Positions 1 through 12,506 of a stretch of DNA of 64,000 bases are shown here, piece after piece (the first letter of the stretch is position 1; every line of letters starts with the position of its first letter). This DNA comes from Schistocephalus solidus (Eukaryota > Platyhelminthes > Cestoda > Diphyllobothriidea > Diphyllobothriidae): positions 1-64,000 of the forward strand of contig WEDG01007419.1 in assembly GCA_017591395.1 (NCBI GenBank), written 5' to 3'. Both the position numbers and the translations under genes were made by a program. The notes under the pieces are model-generated. The model had not been told where the DNA came from. It was given only the letters and a program-made list of their open reading frames with translations, and did not search any database.

Positions 1-974
1 ATGTCGCCGGAACCATTTTTTTGAAAAGTAGTTTTCTTTGACGATTGACCTGATACGCGCATTCCATCAGATCCCTGCCGCCCCTTGAAGACATCCCCAA
101 AACTGCTGTTACTAGACCGTTCTGACTGTTTGAGTTCATCTGCATGCCATTAGGCCTTCGTTATGCTGCCCAGATTTTTTAGCGTTTCATCGACCGTGGC
201 CTGCCTTTTGTGTACGCCTACATAGAGTCAATCTTATATTGGTCTCTTATTATATGTCCATCATCCTCTGCAGAGTCAATCTTTGCATTTACTTTTTGCC
301 CCCCTCATTTTAAACCAGCATCGCAAAGTCTTGACAACCTTGGTATTTTCCTCCGCTTTTGCAACCCCGACGATGGTCTCCAGGTTCCGTTGAGGATCAA
401 GGCGGGTTCTGATAGTTTTGCCTCTTTGATTGATGGACTATGCAGTCGGCAAGGTCGCATCTCAATGATGATCTCATGACCTCTACTGTCCCTGTCTTCG
501 TTTTTTGACCCTGGTGTCCACGATGAGTCCGTCCTCTCTCACCTCCACTGGTGGTTACAAACAGTAGCTCTGACTGCTATATTATCTCTCACACGACAAG
601 GAGCGTTCCGAACCCTCATACGTTGTCAGCATCATCACAGATCTATCCCATTGCATCTAGCTATTAATGTTTTAGTGAAGCAGATTTTTATCCTTTTTTT
701 TTAAATTGGCGGCTCGCTGAACTCCGCCTCCGATTTAACCGTAGGAGTATTTTTTTACTGCATCTTTTCTAGTTCACCGTTTATGTTAAAGATTGTTGTC
801 TATTGTTTTAAAAATGGCAAATCGTTCTGAATCGGATATGCCTACCATATTGTTAATTTCTGCTGTTAATATGGCTGCTCACATAGAGCAGCAATTATCC
901 ACTTTGTATTTATTTATACCGCGATACTAAGTTTGAAATGGCGGGCTCTCTGGGCCTTAAATATACAATTTATT
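1..974. other. Unassigned AT-rich sequence
   Basis: No convincing coding region, RNA gene or recognisable repeat. The 89-codon open frame near 210-479 has no identifiable domain. Confidence 0.4.
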
Positions 975-1760
975 TATTTATTTATCTCTTGGTGGCTAGT
1001 TGGAGTGCTGAAGAGTATAAGGAACGTCTTGTATTGGTGTTTGACCGCCTCAAAAAGTATGACATTATCGACCCCCAAGTGCGTTTTTTAGTAGACCTTC
1101 GCTCGAATTTCTTGGCCATCATGTCGATTCTGATGGTTTGAGTTCTCTGCCCTCCAAGGTAGATGTCATTCGTGAGTTTACTCCACAAAATTCAAAGCGT
1201 CAAATGAAACATTTCCTAGGCATGGTCAATTTTTACGACCAGGCCTCCCGAACTGTGCTGACTTCATGCTACCGCTCATCAACATGCTTTTCGGTCCCAA
1301 GGGTACCCTCGAGCTTACTGGTGAGGCATTGACAACTTTCGAAAAAAATTAAAGGTTTTTCCTTGCCGACGCCACCTTACTTACGCACCCCGCTCTTTGC
1401 GATTACAACTTGTGGGTTTGACTCAACCGTTGGTTTTTTTCTTCAAGAAATGTTTGCCGGCGGAGACACACTACAGTACATTTTGTCATGAACTTCTCGC
1501 TATTTACCTGGCTTTGAAGCATTTCTGACATTTCCTTGAAGGTCGTGAGTATTCGATTTTCACAGATTATACGCCAATAACCTTCGCTCTTTGGTCCCAC
1601 TGTGACAAGTGCAACCCAGAAGAGATAGCCTACCTGGAATACATCTCACAATTCACCACTGATATCCACCGCATTGATGGCACGAAAAATGAGGTGGCTG
1701 ACATGTTTTTCCAGACACTCCCACTCTGCTCTCCAACTCTTTCGCAAACTTATTCTTTGT
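975..1760 (+). mobile_element. Ty3/gypsy-type LTR retrotransposon pol relic (RT end to RNase H)
   Basis: A broken stretch of retrotransposon polyprotein. It starts at the RT palm region, where the expected Y-x-D-D block reads F-I-Y-L-L-V-A-S and the catalytic aspartates are lost. It then has the connection region (K-R-Q-M-K-H-F-L-G-M-V-N-F-Y at about 1200-1240) and an RNase H-like segment (H-E-L-L-A-I-Y-L-A-L-K-H-F near 1490-1530 and E-Y-S-I-F-T-D near 1548-1568), ending at N-E-V-A-D-M-F near 1690. Several frame changes and in-frame stops (for example at 1138-1140) make it a dead copy. No LTR or integrase was seen. It is an endogenous retrotransposon remnant, not a functional element. Confidence 0.8.
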
Positions 1761-2970
1761 TTAAGAAAAAACCACTAGTTTTCTGCATTCAGAGCAGCTT
1801 CCACAAGTTCTGAGTGCCAGCCCAGCCCGAATCTTTCTTCCAGTTTGAATGAGTGTGCGACCTCTGGGCCCGCTCCTATGTCTTATCCTGAAGGTAATTG
1901 CACTGTTTCTACAGCCCAGCAGAAGGCGAGCAACCGTTCGCGGATGCACCCTTGCCGGGTGCAGAATCCCATTTCCTTGAAAAGGAAGAGAGACTGAAAA
2001 CACACTGCACTTCCCAGTACTGAACTGCTATCAGGAGTTATCTTAACTGCTAGCCATATCCAAATTGCATATATCTGCTGAAATTGCCTATTAAAAGACA
2101 TTAAATGCAATAATCCCTAATAGCATGCCTATATCCGCCGTTTATCGCGCTGATATCGACATGTCGAGATTTGTCGAAATAGACGAAAGAGGTTCGGATA
2201 TTTCCTATCCTACCCCCCAATCGAAAACGAACATATGCGGCTAGCTTAATCCAGTTACTTTACTGCGTCTGCCTACTATGTAACGATCATTCCCAATCCT
2301 ATGTAACTAGCTTATACGCGTCTATTATCGCATATAACCATTCCCCGAACGATGAATCGAGAACTTCAACACATGTTTCATATGAAATAAAGACAAAAAT
2401 TTATTATAAAAACGTTCAAAATATTAAATGAGCAAAATAGTATATAGTTCTCCTTATATGTACAAGTTGGGTTGCAGAGATATGTACAATCAGGGGGTAG
2501 GTGGTTTGTCCTCGCGGGGAACTGGAGTCGATGTGGCAAATTCAGGGTGGCCTTCTATAAATAGATAGTGTGTGCGTGTGTGAAAATAAATCAACGCACC
2601 GTTAAAAGGGAATTCTGATGGGTGTCTTTGCACCCTCTTGCCGGCGGCGTCGAGCGACCGTTTAAGGCGCCTTATAAATGCCACTTCCAACCCATAAAGG
2701 TTTATGCGGCCGCCACCATTCCACTTGACGTACAGCTCTACATTGTTTCAAATTCACAAGAGGTGTTATAACCCACCTGTAATAAATTCGTAAATATTTG
2801 ATCCAGCTAAAATTTTTTTCCTTTTTCGTCCTTGGAAATGAAGTTCCAAGGCGACAGCATAATCGAAAATCGCATAAAAAATGCGCATAGGCCATGTCCT
2901 ATCTCGAAATGTCGAGATTTCAGAATATCAGGGCTATACCGGCATGCTATTAGGGATAGATATAAATAAC
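1761..2970. other. Unassigned sequence
   Basis: I see nothing recognisable between the Ty3/gypsy relic and the GAA repeat. Overlapping short open frames on both strands show no domain. Confidence 0.4.
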
Positions 2971-3011
2971 GAAGAAGAAGAAGAAGAAGAAGAAGAAAAT
3001 TAAGAAGAAGG
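2971..3011 (+). repeat. (GAA)n microsatellite
   Basis: Nine perfect GAA units from 2971 to 2997, followed by an interrupted stretch to about 3011. Confidence 0.9.
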
Positions 3012-3929
3012 TTTATGAATATTGCTGGCAAAGATCGGGGAGACCGAAATGGTCATTCCTGGCTCATTAGCTGTCACCAGCCAGTTACCGGCAGCGAAAA
3101 TTGAACTTCTGAAGTGTTACACGTGCTGGGCGCGTTTCTGACGTGACATCAAAAGAAATCATAACGTCACACGGTCGAAGGCTTACCTCCTTTAAGTTTC
3201 TCCAAGAATTTTGCTGACAAACGTACGGTAGTGTCTGAATTAGCGGTCAGGAATCTGAGACGCTGAAACAGCCATCTTGCCTAATTTGCAGTACTTTTGA
3301 GGACCATGATGGACCGGAGAGGAACGCTTACTTTGTTTCCTTAAGGGAGGCCATAGAATAGGACCAAGGCAGTGTCCTGGGCGCTTGTCATGCGTCAATT
3401 GACCGGCCATACTGCTCTCGAGTTTTCCAATGCCAAGAAGGTCGTATTTATATCGCGTGTCAGCCTTTTGATGGGGTAAGTTGCGCAAGGAACATCGGAC
3501 TGGTGGTCCTTTTATAAGTCTTTAGCTTTTTGAAAGAAGTCGTTCCTGTCCAAAACAGCTGTGGAAATCCCCTTCTTCACAGGCAATATAACGAGGTCTT
3601 TGTCGGCTTTGAGTTCCTTTGGTGCAGCACGTTCGACCTTGGAACGCACTTCACACGGCCTGTGAGCCTTGAGGAAAATGAAACTTGGTGTCGGATAAGG
3701 CCCTTAGTCTCCTTCATCACTTCCGTCCGACTGAGGATTGATTCCACTGCTGCAAGCATGTTCGAGGTTTGTCATTGGTTGTGTTAAGCGAGGCTTCCTG
3801 TCGTAACACCTGCATTTACTCCTCCGTCAACCCCTTTGAAGACAGGTTGTGCACCAGTTTGTCGTTTTAGGGTGGCATTGCATTAGGCAGCTTTCTGAAT
3901 TTGTTCTACAGTGCTTTGTCACGTATCGC
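3012..3929. other. Unassigned sequence
   Basis: No supported gene or repeat. The right end runs into the PLE-derived repeat. Confidence 0.4.
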
Positions 3930-4330
3930 TTTTTTGTTCACGGACTCGTGTTGTGCTGCGATTTCGCCTGTGCAAAAACAAAATTTCCAGCTACTCGGGG
4001 AGGATGCGGGTGATCAAAAGTCCGAGTGACAGCGAACCGAATTGCCGAGTATTCGTCATGCCAAAGATCAACAATGGGGATGAATTCACGGCATTGACCG
4101 AAGAGCAACCATCTCATCTACCACGATCCCCGGAAAGGACCACAAGGATTGCCAAATATAGTAGGCGGGTGGTTGCCTGGCAACCACGTCCTATAAATAC
4201 TGCACCCATTGTGCCCCTTTATTACACTTTTGTATGACTGTCTCTTATGATGGGTTTGAAAGAGAATCTGAAACGTCAGGTGTAATAAAACTTTTGTTCC
4301 AGTGATCGTGTCTCCTTCTTCGTGACTTTC
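3930..4330 (+). mobile_element. PLE pseudo-LTR / 3' end relic (copy T1)
   Basis: Shares with 24430-24965 and 37850-38250 a series of blocks in the same order: a block ending in a cctggcaaccac-like phrase, a TATA-like cctataaatactgcacc at about 4190-4206, a hairpin ending GAAACGTCAGG (to 4280), then a ttccagtgatcgtgtctccttctt-like tail. The last two blocks also match the pseudo-LTR of the better preserved PLE at 55-62 kb. No intact coding remains. Confidence 0.7.
4244..4280 (+). other. Hammerhead-like hairpin, decayed
   Basis: Stem II with arms of GGGTTT type and GAATCT type, followed by GAAACGTC|AGG. The 5' core reads TTATGAT instead of CUGANGA, so it is probably inactive. Confidence 0.45.
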
Positions 4331-7300
4331 AAAGTTATCCTTCTAAGCACACACAGGGCCTAGTTCGGTACCGGAAGGAAATAACACGATAACTTTTCAG
4401 TTCTTGTTCAGGTGGAAAAATGCGAAAAAAACATATACAGTATAGTTACTTAGCGGGAAAAATCTGATTTTGCGCAATCAGCAAAACGGGCTGTGAGTTA
4501 TTTGGAGGACTTATATCCATCAAGTTGAGTGTTAACTTTTGATCTCCATATGGAATTATCAATAAAATCAGAAATCGGATTTTTGCCTGTTTTTTTTCAG
4601 TGCCATGAGTAAAAGCACTGCATACCTGCACAAATATCGGTGTGTAATAGACGAAAATGCAGAAATGCCCGAAGGATGTTTCTTTATTTGTGCAAATTGC
4701 AGTCCACAGCATACGGATTTGCATGTTTTATAAATAGAAAGCGCTCCTTTGTAGAGTAAATTTTGTTTCTGTTAGTTTACAGTGCACAGCATCAACAAAC
4801 ACTCTCCACCTGGGTCAGACGGCAAACCTGAGTCATGATGGCCGAAAGCGGGCTCGGACGCAGTAGTTGATAAAGCTATGCATCAGCCTTCTCGAGCAAC
4901 ACGGCGCCTGATCTCGTACAATGGACCAGATTTTCAAAGAAGAAATTCGATGGCCTGGAGCTCATAAGAGTGTGAATGTCATAGAAGGCACATTAAGAAG
5001 GACCCAGCGAGCCTGATTCTCAATCCTCTAGCCAGTTCTTCCACACGCACACAGACGACTGAACACGAGGATAGAGTTTGAGCGTTCTTTCTAAACAATA
5101 CGCCCCAAAACTCGTACAAACATTCAGTGCGTGGGACAGGTGCCAGCGATATGCTGTCCGGTTTCGAATCGAACAATGTTTTTTTCGAAAAAAAGACACA
5201 ACCCTGCCACAGACTTCTACCTGGTTTTCCGAACCGAATTTATTTCGCGCAGCAGGCAATGGTAATATTTGATGAGTTTTCAAATAAAAAGGCGTTAAAT
5301 TTGAAGTATAACCCCAAAGTACCTCTCCGAAGATTCTGGTCCGCAGAACGTATCGTTCTGAGAATTGGATCTCTGATAAATTATCCAACTGACTGATACG
5401 GCAAGCGCTGCTGATCTTCAGAATTTGCATCCATATTATGCAACAACAGGGGACCCCGAAGTAGGAATAAACTGGTACCAAGGTAATTGATCTAATGACA
5501 ATACCAGGAGGCTGTGCGGAATACTGCAGATGAGTCAGTCCTTTGCTTCGTCTCCCTTCAATATCAGGTACTGTCAAGATACATTGAATAATTAATTGGC
5601 AAGCACGACACCTCAGCAAACGGAGAAACTTAAAAGAGTTCATCGACTCCACATCCTCAGCTGTGGTCTAGCTTTAAGTAGCACTGGCACCCGAATGTGG
5701 ATACGACTGTTGATTATTGAGTTGGGATTACATCCTCACGTCACTATTATTAGAGGCATTTCGATGGTCTAACAATTTCACCAGTGTTCACATTTTTCTC
5801 GTCGATAGTTTTCGCTTTTGATGCGACGGGCTAAGAGGACAGCAGCAATGTGGTATTTCGGCTTGAGCAAGATGGTGATCTTCAGCATTCCTCTATTTGC
5901 CGAAACTTCGAGCAATTTTTTTGCCGCTACCAGTCCATTTTTGCCTTTGCACGATTTTTACCCATGCTTCCACACCCGTCATTGTGATTGGTTGCTTTTC
6001 AGCATGGTGAGGATAGACCGTGTAGCTCTTTGACTACAAAATAACATTGGTCCCACAGGTGGGGTTGTGAATTAACTGGACGGCAAAACTGTGAACCCAA
6101 CCTTATGATAAACTAGTCGCATGACTTTCATTACGCTTTTGTTGATACCTACGGAAACAGCATGAGATCTTCGGAATGCCTATTTGCTAACGTTCGTCAC
6201 CCTTGGAAACTATCCTACAAAGGGCGGTAATTCAGCCTGTTGGAGAGTCCAACCATTAATTAATCCTGCCCGTGGACCATGATTTGTAGATGTACATCTC
6301 ACCATCGAAACAATCCAACAAAAAACACTCTCGTCCGCATCTCTTCCCATCCCACCCTGCTCGCTCTGACAGTCGACAATGCTCGTTACCTATGGACAAT
6401 TCGCGGAGCATTCGGAAGAAAAGGAAGAGGACGCTAGTCGCTCCTGAACTGACGCGCTACAAGACGCACCTCACTGTTCTTAGTGGGACCCGATTCTCCG
6501 AACAAGTCCAGTTGCAGAAGGTCAGTGACGACCAAGCGATTAAGTACGAATAGTGTCTACGTTATGGAGTTTCTAAATAGGTTGATGTTGAGGCTAGAAG
6601 TTAAGAGTTTTTAAGAACCTTGAACATCCTCATATGCATGGAATAACGCAAGTTGAATTGAGTTTGTGGCACAGATAAAGATTTCTGACGCAAGCACACA
6701 ACTTTGTCAAACAGCATTCTTGACATTGACAACCTCGAAAGGTGCTAGGTGGAATTCCTAGCCGGCTTCTGATCTGACTCATATACTTAGTATCGCATGC
6801 GCAATTAATGAAACTTTGAGACTATTTCGATTGGTAAATCGACATCCGCGTAGCTGGTTATACTTATCTTCCGTAATCCATACGTAGGCAAAATTATTAA
6901 CAGCTTTTCTGCTTTCAGCAATGGTCAGCGAAACTTAAAGTTTTCCATTATATTTTTCTCCCAGCTTAACGGAGATAATATGTCAGTTTTAAATTCTTTA
7001 AGTGTAACGGGAACGTTACAGTTAATGCTTTAAGGAAAAACTTCAAATCACCTTAGTTTTATTTTCATTTACACTCTAATGTTCTTAGATAACTTTGTGT
7101 GACTTGGCGAGTTTTGGATGTTTCTGCTGTCCTGTAGGTGTTTATTTGTACCTTAATCAAGACCGAGAAATTAAACAAGGCGATTATCACACTCGCTCCA
7201 GGGGTTCAGTTTACGTTTGTTGAGCTAACAGAAAGGTTACAGTTGGGCTCAACTTTATGACTCTATAGCCATGATACATTCACGGCAAGCCATGCTTCCT

Positions 7301-7857
7301 TCTAATGGTTCTCATTTTCTCGACGGGAAACCTCTATTCATGATTATCACCTGATTTAATGTTTCACGATTCAGTACCGTCAACATGGTGCTTATGCTTC
7401 CACTATCCTGGCACGCATCCAAATCAGAAGCATCCGTCAAGGATTGCAAAAACAGCAAAGAAATTTGGATCCGACGAATCGTATTTTCAATCCTTGCCGC
7501 TTAGCAGATCTCCAAGTTAAAGACAGGGGTGAAAATGTTTGCTAAGTACACACAAATTGAACTATACGACGTGCGGTATTCCTTTCAACGTAGTCTCAAC
7601 TCAAAAGGGGGCAAACGTGCAGGCAGCCATTTCTTAACTTTCCTGGAAATTTCTCGATAGAATGAGAGATGTTCGGTTGACAAGGCCCTCCCCCCAGCGC
7701 TCGCCTTCAGATTACCCGGTTATCAAATCTTACTTTAAAATTCCATTTAGCAATGCTATTTTTAGGCATATTTTCCGCCGGCAATGAATATTTTTAACTT
7801 CAACTTAATTGGTAGACGGTTTTGGCATATTTTTATAATTCCTTTGAACTACATGTG
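4331..7857. other. Unassigned sequence, no gene seen
   Basis: About 3.5 kb with no recognisable gene or repeat. The longest open frame (5020-5652, minus, 210 codons) has no identifiable domain and Cys/Leu-rich random-looking composition, so I do not call it. Confidence 0.4.
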
Positions 7858-8160
7858 AGACACTCGGTGGCCTCGATGGGATTTGAAGCCACGCTAGCAA
7901 GGGGAAGGCGTAAGTACAGCCAACACTAGCCAACTTAGCTAAGAGGCCCCACCGGGAGCCGTGAGTTTAATCATACTCGGGTCAAGTTACCCACCCAGCC
8001 TACTGCAACGTATGGAATCCACCAATTCTGATACAGCAAGCTGACTGCCCAAAAAGGATTTCCTAAGCAATCAATCTAGAATCCACCAGATGACTACCAG
8101 GCACAATAAATTAGTAGAGGATTTTTGTAGATTTGAATAGTTCATTTCACCCACTTGTGA
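7858..8160 (-). repeat. tRNA-headed tandem unit, copy 1 (minus)
   Basis: Unit of about 303 bp. On the minus strand it has a tRNA-like head (D-arm with TAGCT..AG, T-arm with a degenerate TTCGAAT-type box) followed by a body containing gtgcctggtagtcatct and a conserved aacttgacccgag segment. It is arranged head to tail with the next unit at 8161. The head is more decayed than in copy 2. Confidence 0.75.
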
Positions 8161-8428
8161 AAAACTCGGTTGCCTCGGTGGGATTCGAACCCACGCCAGC
8201 AAGGGGAAGGCTTTAGTACAGCCAACGCTCTAGCCAACTGAGCTACGATGCCCCACCGGGAGCCGTGAGTTTAATCACACTCGGGTCAAGTTACCCACCG
8301 AGCCTACTACAACGTATGGAATCCACCAATGCTGACACAGTAAGCTGACTGCCCAAGCAGTATTTCCTAAGCAATCAATCTAGAATCTAACAGATGACTA
8401 CCAGGCACAATCAATTAGTAGAGGATTA
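8161..8428 (-). repeat. tRNA-headed tandem unit, copy 2 (minus)
   Basis: Same unit as at 7858, offset by 303 bp (matching gtatggaatcc phrases at about 8011 and 8314). The head has a perfect GCTC/GAGC D-stem and a CGTGGG-TTCGAAT-CCCAC T-arm. It ends at 8428, where it meets an inverted copy. Confidence 0.8.
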
Positions 8429-8600
8429 AACTCACAGCTCCCGATGGGGCCTCGTAGCTCAGTTGGCTAGAGCATTGGCTGTACTAAATCCTTCCCCTTA
8501 CTGGCGTGGGTTCGAATCCCAACGAGGCCACCAAGGTTTTCACAAGCGGGTCAAAGGAATTAAACATAACTGTCCCCGGCAATGCTATCATTTGCAGGCA
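8425..8600 (+). repeat. tRNA-headed unit, inverted copy (plus)
   Basis: Plus-strand head with GGCCTCG..CGAGGCC acceptor-like pairing, GCTCAGTTGGCTAGAGC and GGGTTCGAATCCC. The anticodon region cannot form a normal 5-bp stem and 7-nt loop, and the region before the T-arm is too long. This makes it a tRNA-derived repeat rather than a tRNA gene. It is joined head to head with copy 2 across a shared GATT at about 8425-8428. Confidence 0.75.
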
Positions 8601-11250
8601 TTATCGTGCCTGATCGTTCATCTGAATGGAATAAAAAAGAGCAAAAACTTGCCTTAAAAATTCTCCGGTAAATTTGATTTGATTGTCTTATCCAATTTGG
8701 GTCAGCCAGATGAGAGTAAAACATCACAACCAAATCAATGCTCTCAAGACTTTGATGAAAATCTTCGATTACACCCAGGAAACGAAAGAGCCGTCTTATC
8801 GCGATGGCAGGGTAACGTCAATAAACGTGGCAGTGGACTCAATCGATAAAAATATCGCGATGCGCGTGGGAAATGCGGTAACGTATGGCTATGCTCAGCA
8901 AAATTCCAGGGGCAAACGTACCCCCTCCTGACAAAGAATATAAAGAAGGCCTCTAATGAGTGCAAGTTTGATAGGCCTCATAACGCAATATGCCAGCGTA
9001 GTCACGTAGAGAGCATGGTTAGTTCAGTAATTATGGCGTGCACAAGCGGAGTTCAAAGAGATGTGACATTCCATAATGCTGGGACCATTTGGGTTTTCTT
9101 GAAAAAACGCATAATTGCGCAACGATAAAATTTGTTGTGAGACATGAGCCTGTTCAAATGATTGATGCACAGCTGGTTGGATCGAAGCCTCTTCCGAGAG
9201 GCTAAGTGAAGGGCATTCACGGAGTAATGGCTTTATTCGTTGACAACATATTTTAGCAAAATGTTCGGGAGCTTTGAACACGAATGATGCAGATTAAAAA
9301 TACACCCGAAAGCTTAGAGGCGTTAAAAGATGCTCGGTAAGGTGTGCGGGACGAATGAGTATTGTGACGACAGACACCCATCGTAAGCTTCATAGGTAAC
9401 AAATAGTAAAAAAACGTGCGTTTAGATAGCCGGGGACAGTGCGCTGTCGTATTACATCTCAATGAGATATATTGACATTCATAGTGAAAACTTAACACGG
9501 AACCGCTCAACCTGCGTAGAATCCACCGTCCTGCTTGAATATTCACCTGCACTTAAACTGGGGGCCGCTATCTGATTTCCTTAATTGATACACTTCTGTC
9601 GTTTCACTTTATATGTAAAGTAGTTGCCAAGGCATACAAGAGTTCTGAAAAAACAGCAACCTCATCATCACCCTGCAAAGTTCCTGTTTAGATGAACCGA
9701 AAGGCATAAAAGTTAATAATTTACTTCTCTCGCCTTCAAGTACCACTAAAACTTAGTACGGCTGTGATCATGGCAGATCAACCACAGTTCACTGCAGTGT
9801 CTCTTCAGGAGTAACGATCTGTGGATCTGCAGATCGAATAGAGAAAATGCAATGTTTACCTCAATGCTTTAGTTTAATGTACCCGATCGGGTTCTGACTA
9901 CCTGTTAAATGCTTCCTCGTGCGCAGTGGTGACGAAATGGGGTTAACAAGACTGAGGCGGAAATCAAAAAATCTGCCGCCAACGGCAACTCAGCGCAGAG
10001 CTTTAAGGCTTAGAGACTAGTGCATGGGGGAGTCTCACATCCCTATAAATTCAGAATTTGATAGCGAGAGAATAAATACACCAACATGACAGGGCTTACA
10101 GCTTACAAAGGGGCTTACAGCTGTATGTTTTCATTCCTTTTGGTAATCCACAGTGCAAGCTTAACTTTGAGGTTATGGTGACAAGTACATAGCCTGGCCA
10201 ACCTTTTTAAAAATAATATCAGAGTACTTCAGTACTTTCCCGCAAGAACTAGTTGCCTAAATGTCTGATATCACAAAACTGGTTGCCAGAATTCGGACTT
10301 GGCCAAAGGTATGCTTTCTTCCTAACCAATAATGCCAGCCAACATGACGCAGATAAAGCTACCCGGAATTCGATGGTGGACAACTTACCGACGGAAGTAA
10401 AACTAGAATGTTTACATTCGCATAAAATGTGAAAAGTCGAGTCAGTTAATCCACTGAGGCTAACGATGCCAGAGCAAAATCATGCGCCCAAGTTCATTTC
10501 GTCAGTTAGAAAACACAAATAGAAGGCGGTTGCGTCTGACTGGGCACATTCAATTCGGAGGTTAAAGCTTCGGTCCTTCGTTTGCATTAGGGCCATTGAA
10601 AGGCGTGCAGGTCCACAACCCGCAGGCATAAGGACGTTGGCACGCCCGAAGCTCGCCGTCTCCGACCAGGAAGACCGATAAAATGGGGTGGAGCGCGGAT
10701 GGATTGTGAGATGCACACAACACAGGAAGTTGTACGTCGAGCACTCAATCTGCGAGCAATTGCAGATGCAGCAGACAGCTGCGCGAAAAGTCGACATTCC
10801 CTCACCCGGACTCAAATTACGGGCCCATTATTCGATGCGGACGGTTAGTCTCCTATCCGCTTCTGGAATTTTTTTCTCTTCCTTCAACCCATCCACCTCT
10901 TATCCTTCTTCGCTTCTTGATGACCAGAACAGTGGCATGCGTTCATAATAAATATCATAGGCTAGTTTCATGTGAGGGCATAGAAACGATGAAATGGTGT
11001 TCGCAGACGGATTTTAGATTAGTTATGATAGCTTTGCATTGGATAAGACGCGCAGCAAGTTTTGAAGTAGATAAATGTTTCAGATCCCTACGATATTCAC
11101 ATTTGTCAAGTGAGAACAGATACTCCATGTACTTTGTGAGCTTAACAAGACCGCGGATCAGATTCACTATTTCGCTTCAAAATATCAGGCCATGTATGGG
11201 TAAGTTTACAGATCAGAAGAAGAATATGTGATCGTTGGAACAAGAAGTTT
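8601..11250. other. Unassigned sequence
   Basis: Nothing recognisable. The open frames at 9024-9552 and 10480-10948 overlap each other on opposite strands and carry no domain. Confidence 0.4.
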
Positions 11251-11310
11251 AGTAGTCTGACGTTTCCGATTCGCACTCGAACCCATCATCAGAGCCGATC
11301 GAAGACCATC
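11200..11310 (-). mobile_element. PLE pseudo-LTR relic (copy T4)
   Basis: On the minus strand a hairpin ending GAAACGTCAG is followed by a ttgttccaacgatcac-like segment as in the other PLE pLTRs. The frame through it encodes N-R-K-R-Q followed, ten residues on, by V-P-T-I-T-Y-S-S-S-D-L. This parallels L-K-R-Q and [10 protein letters not shown] of the PLE at 58.4 kb. Confidence 0.65.
11255..11297 (-). ncRNA. Hammerhead-like motif with intact CUGAUGA core
   Basis: Reading the minus strand: CTGATGA, one extra T, a stem II with GGTTC/GAATC arms and loop GAGTGC, then GGAAACGTC|AG. Both conserved core strands of a hammerhead ribozyme are present. A G.G mismatch closes stem II and stem I is only about 2 bp, so activity is doubtful. 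Confidence 0.5.
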
Positions 11311-12389
11311 TGATAACGAAGCCAGCGGTTCCTCTTCATCTGGTGGCCACGTGGCTTCAATTTCACAAAGTGCAGCCGCCAAGCAAACCCCTCCCGGTCT
11401 TTCAGCACCCAATCGAGACCCCCTAAACCAGCACAGCAAACTACCAGAGAAGGCTCCGAATATGTAATCAGATAGCAAAAAGGGGGCTCCTGAGATAGAA
11501 ATTTTCCGATAAATACAGTGCGCACAATATCTACCACAAAAACAGCGACCACATATTTCACTTCAGTAATTCAAAGGTACATAAATATATCAGGAAGCAA
11601 GTCAAGCACACACAGTACCGTATAAAAATTAGAATAGAAAGAGGTCAGTAAGTATAAAGCATGGGGGAGTAGGGGCTATGGGAAAAAGGAAAAGCCCGCA
11701 ACAGGATTCTGTGCAAAGGCAACGAGAGTGGCAGATAATCGACCGCAGGTAATGTCGGGTTTGGGAAAAGGCGATCACTGGGCTGAAAGAACTCTGGCGC
11801 TTTGAGACACAAAATAAAGAGAAATGCATCAGATAATCAGCTTTTTTGTCGATTCCCGGAGACGAAATAAAGCGCGTTGAAGGGAGGGGGGATGTTAGTG
11901 GACTACCGCCATTCGGGTGTCACTCGAGATAGCAGGGGTTGAAGACAGGAGGGTGGTCCGGCACGCTTGAGGAATGGATGGCGCAGCAATTGGGCAGCCG
12001 TGGCTCGATGCAAGTCTTGCCTGACCAATATTATACTCAAAAAGGAGTTGAGCGAAGGTGAGGACTACAAGAACAAAATGCACAATTAAGGGCAACGTAA
12101 TGAAGTGTGATGGAAACAGAAACACCTTGAAAAATACCTTATGCAAGACGTAATAGGTAAATAAAACGTCCCTAAAACAGGCCATGTGGGCGAGGCGCTG
12201 AACCACAAACGAGAGCTAGATTTGGCACGGCAAACCTTAAACAGGACACAGTATCCGTACATTCTAGAACAACTGCCACACATGGAAGACGTGGTGACAT
12301 ACCTAGGTCCAGACTCCAAGCCATGTCAGCCGCTCAGACAAAACTGGACAGCTGATTGCTGCGCGGGAGAGGGAAAACAGTACAGTCGA
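11311..12389. other. Unassigned sequence
   Basis: No gene or repeat recognised. Confidence 0.4.
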
Positions 12390-12506
12390 CTTCGGCAGCC
12401 TCGGTGAGATTCGAACACACACCATCAAGGAGAAGGCTTTAACGCAGCCAATGTTCTAGCCAACTGAGCTACGAGGCCCCACCGGGACCCGTGAGTTTAA
12501 TTACAT
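12390..12506 (-). repeat. tRNA-headed unit, head fragment (minus)
   Basis: Minus-strand head homologous to 8161-8428: a degenerate T-arm, a GCTC/GAGC-like D-arm and the gagtttaatt junction sequence. Only the head is present. Confidence 0.7.

Noticed and set aside
5020..5652. 210-codon minus open frame
   Set aside because: Longest frame in its region, but no domain, Cys/Leu-rich random composition, overlapping frames on the other strand and no splice or repeat context.
8434..8532. tRNA gene with an apparent GTA (Tyr) anticodon
   Set aside because: The anticodon arm cannot form a normal stem, an extra stretch lies before the T-arm, and the same sequence recurs as a tandem repeat head. It is a tRNA-derived repeat.
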